The notes below the pieces were generated by a model. It searched no databases, was not told the origin of the DNA, and saw only the letters and a list, made by a program, of their open reading frames with translations. Made by a program: the position numbers and the translations under genes. DNA of 64,000 nt from Pelovirga terrestris (GTDB lineage Bacteria > Desulfobacterota > Desulfuromonadia > Desulfuromonadales > Geopsychrobacteraceae), in assembly GCF_014773365.1 (NCBI RefSeq), contig NZ_JACWUN010000013.1, positions 38,727 through 102,726 on the forward strand, written 5' to 3'. This document shows positions 6,457 through 14,692 of this stretch, piece by piece; positions within the stretch are counted from its first letter, which is position 1, and the number at the start of each line of letters is the position of its first letter.

Positions 6457-7113
6457 ATGTCGATTCTTGACCATCTTGACGATTACCGTGTGGTAAAAAT
6501 TACCCTGCCCATTGAGGGGGGTGCTGTCGCTCAACTCGATGCCGTGGCGCGGGTGACCAACGCGCCACAATTTGAAGTCATTTTTTTAAAAGGGCAGCTC
6601 AAGGAACAGGCCCTTGACCCCACCGTGTTATGCCGCCTCGCCTTTGACGTTGCCGGTGCCATCAAATCGATCCAGGCCCGTATTGATCATCAACCGGCCG
6701 CTGACAAGCTGGTGCTGGAGCTGGTGGAGTCTTTTTCCTATCTGCAGAAGCGTGAGTATTTCCGGGTCGATGCCGAGCTGGTAATCAGCTGGTGGCGGGT
6801 GGAGGATGAGGATGCTGCCCTCAACACGGTGCAGAGCATGGCTAATATCAGTGGTGGCGGAGTCCGTTTTCCGGTTGCTGAAAAAGTCGAGCGCGGCGAG
6901 CGGATCGGAATGAACATTCTGCTCCATGTCGATAAGCCGGTGATTGAGTGTGTTGGTGAAGTGGTCGGAAGTTATCTCCTTGGCCGTGACCATTCCCTGG
7001 CACTGAAGTTTATTGCCATTGAACATGATGACCGCGATGAGATTGTTGCCTTTTGTCTGGCCGAACAACGTCGCCAACTGCGCCTCAAAGTTCAGGTGCT
7101 GGATAGTTTGTAA
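6457..7113 (+). CDS. PilZ-domain protein, YcgR-like (second of tandem pair)
   Basis: A 218-residue paralog of the preceding gene: same opening (S-LDHL-DYRVVK-TLP-EGG), same domain order and the same end (FCLAEQRxQLRLKV). RxxxR (QKREYFRV) and the NISGGG loop are both kept, so cyclic di-GMP binding is likely retained. The nine-base gap means co-transcription. The two copies differ at roughly half of positions by eye, so the duplication is old and the pair may have divided functions. Confidence 0.85.
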   Translation: MSILDHLDDYRVVKITLPIEGGAVAQLDAVARVTNAPQFEVIFLKGQLKEQALDPTVLCRLAFDVAGAIKSIQARIDHQPAADKLVLELVESFSYLQKREYFRVDAELVISWWRVEDEDAALNTVQSMANISGGGVRFPVAEKVERGERIGMNILLHVDKPVIECVGEVVGSYLLGRDHSLALKFIAIEHDDRDEIVAFCLAEQRRQLRLKVQVLDSL

Positions 7114-7162
7114 CTTCCAGAATATAGAGAGTACAGTTCTGGGCCCGTCTGGCCGGCGCCAG

Positions 7163-7501
7163 TCAGTAAGTTTGTACCAGTTCTTTCAGCAGCGGTTTGA
7201 TGGTGGGTATGTCCGTGTTTGCTGAGTCCCAGACAGATCCCATATCAACCCCGAAATATTGATGGATAAGGATGTCTCGCATTCCGGCCATATCCTTCCA
7301 GGGGATGTCTGGGTTCCGGTCCCGGGTGTCCATGGAGATATTTTTGGTAGCCTCACCTAAAATTTCTAATTGACGGATAACTGCATCCTGATGCATGCGT
7401 GATGTAAGAAAATCATCATAAGCAATGCCAGCCAGGTAGGTCTCAATCTGGTTAATGGCATCAATAATATGTAACAGATAGGCGTGATCGTCCCGGCTCA
7501 T
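7163..7501 (-). CDS. hepT: HepT-like ribonuclease toxin
   Basis: A 112-residue HEPN-domain protein (HepT, formerly DUF86). The catalytic RxxxxHxY motif is intact as RDILIHQY (about residues 75-82). HepT toxins cleave RNA and are neutralised by the MntA nucleotidyltransferase, which AMPylates a Tyr of this motif. The upstream gene is that MntA partner and overlaps this gene by four bases (ATGA). The pair converges on the PilZ genes. Length is normal for the family. Confidence 0.88.
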   Translation of the reverse strand: MSRDDHAYLLHIIDAINQIETYLAGIAYDDFLTSRMHQDAVIRQLEILGEATKNISMDTRDRNPDIPWKDMAGMRDILIHQYFGVDMGSVWDSANTDIPTIKPLLKELVQTY

Positions 7502-7785
7502 TGGTAGATAATCCGTTGCTGGGACTTGATGCTGTCAATCAGATAGGGGCTGATAGCTGCCTCTGTCAGCAAATCCACCTCAAGACCCAAAGCTTCTGTT
7601 AGTTCGCGGCGGATGCGTGCCAGGGTCATCAGGCTTTTTCTTTCTGAAAAATTCACCAACAGATCAAGATCGCTGGCAGGTGTGGCTTCGTTCCGGGCGT
7701 AGGATCCAAAAATCCCCACTTGTGTGGCCCCGTATTGCCGGAGAATGCTGATGAGTTGTTGTTCCATCTCTGGATTGGTTTTCAT
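7498..7785 (-). CDS. mntA: MntA-type nucleotidyltransferase antitoxin
   Basis: A 95-residue minimal nucleotidyltransferase. The signature GSxxxxxxxxxSDxD is present as GSYARNEATPASDLDLLV (about residues 29-46), followed by a third acidic strand at LEVDLLTE. It would add AMP to HepT and so silence it. The ATG at 7785 gives the usual family start (MKTNPEMEQQL); an upstream ATG at 7821 is possible but neither has a strong ribosome site. It overlaps hepT by four bases. Confidence 0.85.
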   Translation of the reverse strand: MKTNPEMEQQLISILRQYGATQVGIFGSYARNEATPASDLDLLVNFSERKSLMTLARIRRELTEALGLEVDLLTEAAISPYLIDSIKSQQRIIYQ

Positions 7786-7878
7786 AGCTGCGCCGCTTAA
7801 TATGATGTGAGTGATTCCCATACGTTACTTAGCGTTTGCCAAGTATAGCAACCACTATCAACAGAGTACAGCGTTAAA

Positions 7879-8898
7879 CTAAATCCGTCCTGCCATTGCC
7901 AGGTTGCCGGTCACGTTTCCCACCAGATTGCCTGAGTTAAACCGCGAACAAAAATCCCCTGTCACATCAGCAGGCAGTGATTCCGTGCCGTGCCAGATTT
8001 CCGTGCGGTTGCGCCCGTTACGCTTGGCGCGGTAGAGGGCCTGGTCGGCCTGTTCAATCATCAGCTCAACCTTGCCGCGATTCATGTCGGACGAGCTGCC
8101 GATGCCGATACTGACCGTCACCGGCTGGTGCTCTTGCGGCAGTTGGCGTGACATACCGGCAATAGTACGATGGATGCGTCGGGCGAGGATCTCGGCTTCG
8201 CGCGCGGCGGTGTCGGGTAGAATCACGGCAAACTCTTCGCCGCCATAGCGACAGCAGATATCGGCATCGCGCGATGATTTTTTAATCGCAGCTGCGACCT
8301 GCTGGAGGATATGGTCGCCGGCCTGATGGCCGTGGATGTCGTTCACTTGCTTGAAGTGATCCAGATCGATGAGCAGCAGCGAATAGGGGCTTTGCGTGCG
8401 GCGACTGCGGGCCATGGCCTGGGTCATGCTCAAATCAAAGGTGGCGCGGTTGCCAATCCGGGTCAAGGGATCGGTCAGAGCCATGCGCTGCAGTTCTTCC
8501 TGGGCATCGTGCAGTTCGCGCAGCCGTTCCCAGCGCTGCAGGTGGCGCTTGATGCGGGCACTGAGTTCCTGCTGATCGATCTGCAGTTGCACGGCGTCGC
8601 TGGCGCCGAGTTCAAAGCCGGTAAGTACGCTCTGCTGGTCGTCAGCGAAGGCAATCAGCGGCAGATCATGCCACTTTTTTTGGGCCTGCAGCCGGTTGAT
8701 CCAACTATTTTCCGGGTGCAAGCGATTAACCGTCCAGCAGATCATATCGGCCGGCGCGCTTTTCAGGCGCCGAAACAGATCGGCAATGGTAGCAATGGGG
8801 GTGATCTTGCTGAACAGGCCGGTTGCTGTCAGCTGCTTGACGATTTGCGTTTGCTGATTCGTGTCGTGAGCCATGACCAGGGCAGTTGCGTTCTTCAT
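7879..8898 (-). CDS. Diguanylate cyclase (degenerate receiver + GGDEF)
   Basis: A 339-residue protein with an N-terminal response-regulator-like domain (about 1-120) lacking a convincing phospho-acceptor Asp pattern, a short helical linker, and a GGDEF domain (about 145-305). The active-site loop reads GGEEF, and the inhibitory I-site RxxD (RDAD) lies five residues before it, so the enzyme should make cyclic di-GMP and be product-inhibited. AAAGG precedes the ATG at 8898; an ATG at 8925 has none. It stands alone on the minus strand. Its product could serve the PilZ proteins in this window. Confidence 0.9.
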   Translation of the reverse strand: MKNATALVMAHDTNQQTQIVKQLTATGLFSKITPIATIADLFRRLKSAPADMICWTVNRLHPENSWINRLQAQKKWHDLPLIAFADDQQSVLTGFELGASDAVQLQIDQQELSARIKRHLQRWERLRELHDAQEELQRMALTDPLTRIGNRATFDLSMTQAMARSRRTQSPYSLLLIDLDHFKQVNDIHGHQAGDHILQQVAAAIKKSSRDADICCRYGGEEFAVILPDTAAREAEILARRIHRTIAGMSRQLPQEHQPVTVSIGIGSSSDMNRGKVELMIEQADQALYRAKRNGRNRTEIWHGTESLPADVTGDFCSRFNSGNLVGNVTGNLAMAGRI

Positions 8899-9148
8899 AG
8901 GGCGGCCTTTATTCGATGCGTTCATTACAATATCAATATCAGTGTATGTCAGGCTTTTCGGGTAGTGCTGAAAAAGTCTTTAGCTTTTTTCATCCTTATG
9001 CGAACCTTATGCCAGTTTTTATTATGCTGTTATTTCGGGATGTTCTGTCGGCGCTTGATGTTTTTTTGACGGTCTGTTGACGTTGGAACACCTCGACAGG
9101 GTCAATGTCACTGATTTGACAAGTCGATTCGGGTCTTTGTTCAATCTT

Positions 9149-9239
9149 TAGCCGCCAAGACTCAAAGAGCACCAAGAAGAGCGAGCCTGAGATCAGTTTT
9201 TATTGTTTTTCTCGGTGGACTTTGTGCCTTGATGGCTAA
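9149..9239. repeat. Inverted repeat element, CACCAAGA type
   Basis: Arms at 9149-9178 (GCCGCCAAGACTCAAAGAGC and on) and 9211-9239 are imperfect complements enclosing a T-rich centre. A relative with similar arms is at 21777-21884. Such elements are scattered in intergenic DNA. The rest of the 390-base gap 8899-9288 shows nothing clear beyond an ACCGATAA sequence at 9274-9281 that resembles a sigma-28 -10 box. Confidence 0.55.
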
Positions 9240-9288
9240 ACAGCGATTTTTCCTTTGATGCTGAGGGTAAAAGACCGATAATAACCGG

Positions 9289-11118
9289 ATGGTCATCACC
9301 TCGATCCCTTCTCCAGCTAATCTGTTTCTGTTTCCTGCGCTGCCAACCGTCAGTACGGCCTCTGGTGTTGCCGCCGGTTTGCGCCCGGAACAGCTGGTGC
9401 GTGCTCTGGTCGTTGCGACCGAGGCGCGGGATGAGGTGCTGCTTGAAATTGGCAAGGAGCGCTTCCGTCCGGTAGGTGCCCGCCCGTTGCAGCCCGGTCA
9501 GGTGCTGGATTTACGCATTGTCCAGACCGCACCGCGGCTGGAGGCGCTGGTAGTGACTAATCGTCTGCAGGAGCAGTTAGCGGTGCGCTTGCCGGTCTTA
9601 TCGCAGCCGTTTGACTGGTCCGGTCTGCTGGCGCGCTTGCAGCACCCGGCAACGTTCCAGCACTTACGGCCGGCAGAACAGACCCTGATCCATCAGCTGC
9701 GCCAGTTGCTCGGCCCCGCACCGGGAGCTGTTGCTCCGTTGCAAGAGCGAGTCGATCAGTTGGTCGCGCAACTGCGTGGGTTGCGGCAGGACGGTGAATT
9801 TTTTGGTCGTCCTGCAGCGCTACAATCTGCTGCTGCGCCACCTGGCCCTGTCGCTCTGCCGGCACCAAACTCTGCCGCGCTGGTGGCCACCACAGAACAG
9901 TCACGACTACTGGTTCAGCTGTTGGGGCGCTTGCAGGCACAATTGGTGCCTTTGGTCGAGCTGGGCGGCGAGAGGATGTCAAAAGATTGGCAGAGAGCCA
10001 CCACCGAGGTTTTTGTCCAGTTGCGTCAATATGCTGACATCCGCTCCCTGCCGGCACTGCGGACCCCGGAATGGACGCAGGCACTCCAATTGCTCCGTCA
10101 CCATCCGGGAGTAACCGAACAGATTGCCGAGCAGGCAACAAAACTACTGGAACAACTCAAGCAACCAACGGGGACAACACTAGTAGCGCCAACCCTGGTG
10201 CCCTCTGCTCCCCAAACCTCCACTGCCCAGCTGGTTGCGCCCAATTCCCCTATGCCCCTGTCACTCCCGCCGCCACAGCAGGATGTTTATCGGGCGTTGC
10301 AACCCTTATTGCAGGAACTCAAAACCCTGCTGGGGGTCGGTAGCGATGCCCCACGCCTGACCCCGGCGCTGAATGCCCCCCTGACGCCTGATCTGCTCGG
10401 GAAAATTGACGGACTGACTACCCAGATCCATCAACTGCTGACCCGCGAAGGGGTTGCGCCCCTGTTACAGCAGGGGCTGCAATTGGTGGCGATCCAGTTG
10501 CAGCAACTAACGGCAGCCCCCCCGGTTCCGGCCCAGGGTGAGGCGTTGGGGCTGTTGTCCCAGTTTTTCGGTCTGCACCTTGAGCGCGAGCTGCTGCTGG
10601 GCAAACAAAAACAGGCGCTGGCGAACCTCAAGCAGACCTTGTTGACCCTGCAGCAGAAAAGTGGTGAGGATCTGCGTGAGCCGCTCCAACGCATTGAGTT
10701 ATTTCAGCTGTGTAAAGCCCGCTTGAGTGAGTCGCAATTACAATTTCTCCCTTTGCCGCTGGTGGGTTTGAGTGATGGGTACCTGGTTGCCGGCCGCCGC
10801 GAGACCGAAGAGCAAGAACATTCTTCCCAACATCAACAGAAGGAAGTACAGATTTCTCTGTCGTTACGTCTCTCCAGCCTTGGTAGTATGCGGGTTGATC
10901 TGACCGTGCTGCCCGACCAGGGGTTGGTGGTGCGTCTGGCGTGTGAGGATCGCCACAAGATGGACTACCTCAAGGGGTGCGAAGAAGAACTCACCGGTGC
11001 CCTGACCCAGATGAAGCTCAGGCAGATTCACTATAGTGCTGATGTCCGCCACCCACTGAACCAACTGCAGCAAGCGCTATTGCCACACCAGACCACCTTG
11101 CTCGATACGAGGGCCTGA
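9289..11118 (+). CDS. fliK: FliK-like flagellar hook-length control protein
   Basis: A 609-residue protein that is very rich in Gln, Leu, Pro and Ala through residues 60-470, as in the long ruler part of FliK. The C-terminal region (about 515-600), with LSLRLSSLGSMRVDLTVLPDQGLVVRLACE and then DYLKGCEEELTGALTQMKLR, matches the FliK C-terminal domain that switches the export gate from hook to filament substrates. Such proteins are found beside a short FlhB-tail gene, as here. The start at 9289 has no strong ribosome site; an ACCGATAA motif at 9274-9281 could be a flagellar -10 box. Overall length exceeds E. coli FliK (about 375). Confidence 0.75.
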   Translation: MVITSIPSPANLFLFPALPTVSTASGVAAGLRPEQLVRALVVATEARDEVLLEIGKERFRPVGARPLQPGQVLDLRIVQTAPRLEALVVTNRLQEQLAVRLPVLSQPFDWSGLLARLQHPATFQHLRPAEQTLIHQLRQLLGPAPGAVAPLQERVDQLVAQLRGLRQDGEFFGRPAALQSAAAPPGPVALPAPNSAALVATTEQSRLLVQLLGRLQAQLVPLVELGGERMSKDWQRATTEVFVQLRQYADIRSLPALRTPEWTQALQLLRHHPGVTEQIAEQATKLLEQLKQPTGTTLVAPTLVPSAPQTSTAQLVAPNSPMPLSLPPPQQDVYRALQPLLQELKTLLGVGSDAPRLTPALNAPLTPDLLGKIDGLTTQIHQLLTREGVAPLLQQGLQLVAIQLQQLTAAPPVPAQGEALGLLSQFFGLHLERELLLGKQKQALANLKQTLLTLQQKSGEDLREPLQRIELFQLCKARLSESQLQFLPLPLVGLSDGYLVAGRRETEEQEHSSQHQQKEVQISLSLRLSSLGSMRVDLTVLPDQGLVVRLACEDRHKMDYLKGCEEELTGALTQMKLRQIHYSADVRHPLNQLQQALLPHQTTLLDTRA

Positions 11119-11405
11119 TGACCAGAAACACGCAACCACTGCGGGCTGTTGCCCTGCAGTACGACCAGAAACCCCTCGCCGCTCCCAGGGTGGTGGCGGC
11201 CGGGCAGGGGGACTTTGCCCAACGCATTGTTGCCGCTGCCAGGGCAGCCGGGGTCGATATTGTTGAAGATCCCGATCTGCTGGAGGTGCTGGGCCGGGTG
11301 CCGGTGGGGGAGGATATTCCGCCTGAGTTGTTTCAGGCGGTGGCTGAGATTCTCGCCTTTTTGTACCGGGTCAATGGCCGCTTCGGGGTCGAAGAGGGGG
11401 ATTGA
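11118..11405 (+). CDS. FlhB C-terminal-domain-like protein (FhlB type)
   Basis: A 95-residue protein equivalent to the cytoplasmic tail of FlhB, the export-gate switch. The AVALQYD-x-APRVVAAGQGDFAQRIVAAARAAGV pattern follows the FlhB segment that lies just after the NPTH self-cleavage site. Here the protein starts at that point, so it has the post-cleavage half only, with no membrane domain. It overlaps the fliK-like stop by one base (TGATG). Such stand-alone tails occur in many flagellated bacteria beside fliK. Probably a partner or modulator of hook-length switching; direct role unknown. Confidence 0.8.
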   Translation: MTRNTQPLRAVALQYDQKPLAAPRVVAAGQGDFAQRIVAAARAAGVDIVEDPDLLEVLGRVPVGEDIPPELFQAVAEILAFLYRVNGRFGVEEGD

Positions 11406-11454
11406 AAAATAACTTTACAGGCTCAATTTGGTTGGTGTATCTTCCCTGTTTCGC

Positions 11455-11542
<88 letters not shown>

Positions 11543-11630
11543 GATTTCAAACGGCTGAAAAATCCTCATCTGCTGCGTTTTGTTGTTTGACATTATCGAT
11601 ACGAGTTTGGATGTGTTGCCGGTAGAAGTG

Positions 11631-11729
11631 ACAGCCGGGTCCTGCGCAACAGGCGGCCGTAAACCCCGTCAGGCCCGGAAGGGAGCAGCGGTAGCGGTTT
11701 GAATGTGTGCCGCGGGGGTGCCCGGCTGT
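11631..11729 (+). ncRNA. ffs: Signal recognition particle RNA (4.5S type)
   Basis: The conserved SRP domain is present: GTCAGGCCCGGAAGGGAGCA, with the GGAA tetraloop, and the asymmetric AGCAG internal loop. Terminal arms ACAGCCGGGT and CCCGGCTGT pair and set the ends to about 11631-11729. This RNA binds Ffh and targets membrane proteins. The location ahead of dnaX fits the order known in Geobacter relatives. Exact transcript ends are approximate. Confidence 0.93.
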
Positions 11730-11777
11730 CTCTTGTATCGGCAATTTTTTTCTCCTTCCTCTGAAATAGGGTATTTC

Positions 11778-13502
11778 ATGTCGTACCTGGTTCTGGCGCG
11801 CAAGTGGCGTCCACAGCTGTTCGACGATCTGGTCGGGCAGGAGCACGTCAGCCAAACCCTGAAAAACGCCATCACCACCGATCGGGTGCATCACGCCTTC
11901 CTCTTTACCGGTGCGCGCGGGGTTGGTAAAACCTCGGCAGCGCGGATCTTCGCCAAGGCCCTGAATTGTCAACAGGGAGTAACCACCACCCCGTGCGGCA
12001 CCTGTTCGTCCTGTGTTGAAATCACCTCCGGACAAGGGATTGATGTCCTCGAAATCGATGGCGCCTCCCACAATGGCGTCGATGATATCCGCGAGCTGCG
12101 CGATGCGGTGCGCTACCTGCCGTCCCAGGGTCGCTATAAGATTATTATTATCGATGAAGTGCATATGCTCTCCAACAGTGCATTTAATGCCTTGTTGAAG
12201 ACCCTCGAAGAACCACCTGCCCACGTCAAGTTTATTTTTGCCACCACCGAACCTCATAAAATTCCCGTCACCATTCTGTCACGCTGCCAGCGGTTTGATT
12301 TCAGGAAAATCGGCATCGCGGCGGTACAGGCACGCTTGCGCTACATCGCCGGCGAAGAGGAAATCACCATTAGTGACATCGGTCTGGCCGCTATTGCCCG
12401 TCACGGTGGCGGCAGTATGCGCGATGCCCTGTCGGCTTTTGATCAGGTGATTGCCTGCTGTGGCAATGAGGTGGCGGACGAGCCGGTGCAGCAGATTCTC
12501 GGCCAGGTCAGCAGCCAGCTGTTGCTCGATACCCTGGCCGCCATTGTCGAACGCGATCCCCCCAAACTGTTGAGGCTGGTGGCGCAGATCGATGATCTGG
12601 GCCACTCGTTCCGTCAGTTCTGTCACCAGCTGGTGGCGCTGGTACGCGGTCTGGTGATTCTCAAAGTGATCGCCCAGCCGGGTGAACTGCTCGATGTCAG
12701 TGAAGGGGAACTGGCCGAGTTGCGGCGCCTGGCCGAGCCCCGCCCCCTCGATGAATTTCAGCGGATACTGGCGTTTTTGCTTAAGACTGAAGCCGAGTTG
12801 GCGACGTCCTCTTTCTCCCGGCTGACCATGGAAGTGGCGTTGGTCAAGCTGGCAACGCTGCCCACCGGAATTGATGTCGCGACCTTGATCCAGCGCCTGG
12901 AACGTCTGGAGAAAAAATTGCTGGCGCGGGTTGATTATTCTGCCCCCGCAGCGGTTGCCCCACCAGTGGTCAGCGAGGGTCACGGCGCGGCGCCTGCTGC
13001 TGTGAGCACGAGCCACGGTGCTGATCTTCCTCCCGAGCCACCGCCGCTACCGGAGGAGCCGGAGGAAAAAAAGCCTGATGCTCAGCCGGCTGAGGAGCAA
13101 TCCGCAGGGAGCTGGGCAGGACTGGTAGCCTTTGTTAGAAATCGGCAGCGCCCGCGCATCTCATCGTTGTTGGAACAGGCCAGCCTGTTGACCCTGGAAT
13201 TGCCACTGTTGCGCATCGCCATGCCGGCCAAGTTTTTTGGGCTGGCCGATAGTGAGATGCAGCAGAATCTGCAGGGGTTGGCGGCGGAATATTTTTCTGT
13301 GCCGGTAACAATCGAGATGATCAAGGGAGCTCATGGAGAAGCCCAGCCCCCATCACTGCATGAGGAACGTGAGCGTCAGGAGACGGATCGCCAACGCAAG
13401 CTGCGCGAGAACGCCCTCGAACATCCACTGGTGAAATCGGCGCTGGAGATCTTTGGCGGCACGGTTGAGAAGGTGACACCCATCGATAAGGGTTTTGTCT
13501 AA
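11778..13502 (+). CDS. dnaX: DNA polymerase III subunits tau/gamma
   Basis: The 574-residue tau subunit of the clamp loader. It starts MSYLVLARKWRPQLFDDLVGQEH; the earlier in-frame ATG at 11703 lies inside the SRP RNA. Walker A is GARGVGKTSA (about 45-54), the zinc module is CGTCSSC, and the DExx box lies in IIIIDEVHML; sensor 1 follows in FATTEP. Residues 400-445 form a Pro/Glu-rich linker. There, at 13067-13073, lies a frameshift heptamer that would give a gamma form of about 433 residues (see the separate entry). Domain V, which binds DnaE, is the C-terminal ~130 residues. ybaB and recR follow. Confidence 0.97.
   Translation: MSYLVLARKWRPQLFDDLVGQEHVSQTLKNAITTDRVHHAFLFTGARGVGKTSAARIFAKALNCQQGVTTTPCGTCSSCVEITSGQGIDVLEIDGASHNGVDDIRELRDAVRYLPSQGRYKIIIIDEVHMLSNSAFNALLKTLEEPPAHVKFIFATTEPHKIPVTILSRCQRFDFRKIGIAAVQARLRYIAGEEEITISDIGLAAIARHGGGSMRDALSAFDQVIACCGNEVADEPVQQILGQVSSQLLLDTLAAIVERDPPKLLRLVAQIDDLGHSFRQFCHQLVALVRGLVILKVIAQPGELLDVSEGELAELRRLAEPRPLDEFQRILAFLLKTEAELATSSFSRLTMEVALVKLATLPTGIDVATLIQRLERLEKKLLARVDYSAPAAVAPPVVSEGHGAAPAAVSTSHGADLPPEPPPLPEEPEEKKPDAQPAEEQSAGSWAGLVAFVRNRQRPRISSLLEQASLLTLELPLLRIAMPAKFFGLADSEMQQNLQGLAAEYFSVPVTIEMIKGAHGEAQPPSLHEERERQETDRQRKLRENALEHPLVKSALEIFGGTVEKVTPIDKGFV
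13052..13099 (+). promoter_or_regulatory. Programmed -1 frameshift signal in dnaX
   Basis: Three parts stand in the right order: an SD-like GGAGGAG (13052-13058), the slippery heptamer A AAA AAG in the correct phase (13067-13073, codons GAA AAA AAG), and a hairpin, CTCAG-CCGG-CTGAG at 13081-13094 with an alternative TGCTC/GAGCA closure. After a -1 slip the next codons are GCC TGA, so translation stops at 13076-13078 and yields a gamma-like product of 433 residues, close to E. coli gamma (431). Confidence 0.8.
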
Positions 13503-13530
13503 TTTACTCATTATTCATAAGGAGATTGTT

Positions 13531-13845
13531 ATGGCTAAGGGACTTGGTAACATCATGAAGCAGGCTCAGCAGATGCAGGCAAAAATGGCCCGGATGCAGG
13601 AAGAGCTGGCCACCAAAGAGGTTGAAGCGACCGCCGGTGGAGGCATGGTGACTGCGCGGGTTAATGGCAAGCAGCAGTTGCTCGAGCTGAAAATTGAAAA
13701 AGCGGTGGTTGATCCTGAGGATGTTGAAATGCTCGAGGACCTGGTGATCGCGGCGGTTAATGAGGGGATGAAGAAGAGTCAGGAGATGGTACAGGAGGAG
13801 ATGAGCAAGATTACCGGAGGGATGAATATCCCCGGGATGTTTTAG
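13531..13845 (+). CDS. ybaB: YbaB/EbfC nucleoid-associated protein
   Basis: A 104-residue YbaB/EbfC family protein, a small DNA-binding dimer found almost always between dnaX and recR, as here. Conserved features: the opening MAKGLGNIMKQAQQMQAKMARMQEEL, the GGGMVTARVNGKQQLLELKI core and the PEDVEMLEDLVIAAVNEG helix. A Gly/Met-rich end (ITGGMNIPGMF) is typical. An AAGGAG site before 13531 sets the start. Confidence 0.95.
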   Translation: MAKGLGNIMKQAQQMQAKMARMQEELATKEVEATAGGGMVTARVNGKQQLLELKIEKAVVDPEDVEMLEDLVIAAVNEGMKKSQEMVQEEMSKITGGMNIPGMF

Positions 13846-14005
13846 CCTCAATAAAAAAAGATTGAGTTGATCCCTTTTTGCGTGGTAGAGTTCTTTTTGG
13901 TCAGACCAATGCGCCACCAATCTTTTTGGTCTCATTGTCGTTTTTTAGCGTCCCTGAAAACGACGTTATGAAAAGCACAAAGCGTTAGATTTCGGAGATA
14001 AAACT

Positions 14006-14605
14006 ATGCTAGGCTCCCTCCCGTCATTCGCTCGTTTAGAAGCTGAACTGGGGAAGTTGCCGGGAATCGGTGGCAAGACAGCGACACGTTTGGCTTTTCA
14101 TCTGTTGCGCACATCGGAGTCTGAAGTCGCAGCATTAGCTGATGCTCTGCTGGAGATGAAACGCAACGTTCGCTTGTGTGAAAAATGCTTTCATGTTGCA
14201 GAAGATCGTTTGTGCGGGATCTGCGCAGCGGAGCAACGTGATCAGCGCCTGCTGTGTGTGGTTGAACAGCCTCAGGATCTGCTGGCGATTGAACGCAGCC
14301 ATTCGTATCCTGGCCTGTATCATGTGCTGCACGGGGTCTTGTCGCCGCTGGACGGGATTGACCCGGAGGATTTGAAGATTCCCCAGCTTGAACAACGCCT
14401 CGCAGTGGAGCCCTTCGACGAGGTGATTATTGCCACCAACTTTAGTGTTGAGGGTGAGGCAACCGCCCTGTATCTGGCACGCCTGTGTCAGCAACGTGGG
14501 GTGCCGGCCAGCCGTCTGGCCCATGGTATTCCTTCGGGCAGTGGTTTGGAATATATCGATGCCGGTACGGTGCAGCATGCGGTCTCCGGTCGTCGCACAT
14601 TATGA
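14006..14605 (+). CDS. recR: Recombination mediator RecR
   Basis: A 199-residue RecR, which acts with RecF and RecO to load RecA on gapped DNA. Features: helix-hairpin-helix near the start (LPGIGGKTATRLAFHLL), a zinc finger CxxC...CxxC (CEKCFHVAEDRLCGIC, about 58-73), and a Toprim domain including VVEQPQDLLAIE and the acidic stretch FDEVIIATNFSVEGEATALYLARL. Length is normal. GGAG lies before the ATG. A 160-base gap separates it from ybaB; it holds a TTGGTCAGACCAA palindrome but no clear terminator. Confidence 0.97.
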   Translation: MLGSLPSFARLEAELGKLPGIGGKTATRLAFHLLRTSESEVAALADALLEMKRNVRLCEKCFHVAEDRLCGICAAEQRDQRLLCVVEQPQDLLAIERSHSYPGLYHVLHGVLSPLDGIDPEDLKIPQLEQRLAVEPFDEVIIATNFSVEGEATALYLARLCQQRGVPASRLAHGIPSGSGLEYIDAGTVQHAVSGRRTL

Positions 14606-14640
14606 ACCAGCTTGATTTGTGTCATCAGTGACGTCCCTTT

Positions 14641-14661
14641 GTTCTTTTAATTGAAAAGAAC
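14641..14661. repeat. Inverted repeat upstream of nifJ
   Basis: GTTCTTTT-AATTG-AAAAGAAC, a perfect 8-bp inverted repeat 32 bases before the nifJ start. No T-run follows, so a regulator site or 5'-UTR hairpin is as likely as a weak recR terminator. Confidence 0.35.
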
Positions 14662-14692
14662 ACCATTTACCTAACTTACACAGGAGGTATGC

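Noticed and set aside
8311..9069. 252-codon plus-strand frame opposite the diguanylate cyclase
   Set aside because: The minus strand codes for a complete GGDEF protein with active-site motifs; the plus frame is its shadow.
14602..14631. Nine-codon frame after recR as a leader peptide for nifJ
   Set aside because: It has no repeated regulatory codons and no terminator/antiterminator pair follows.
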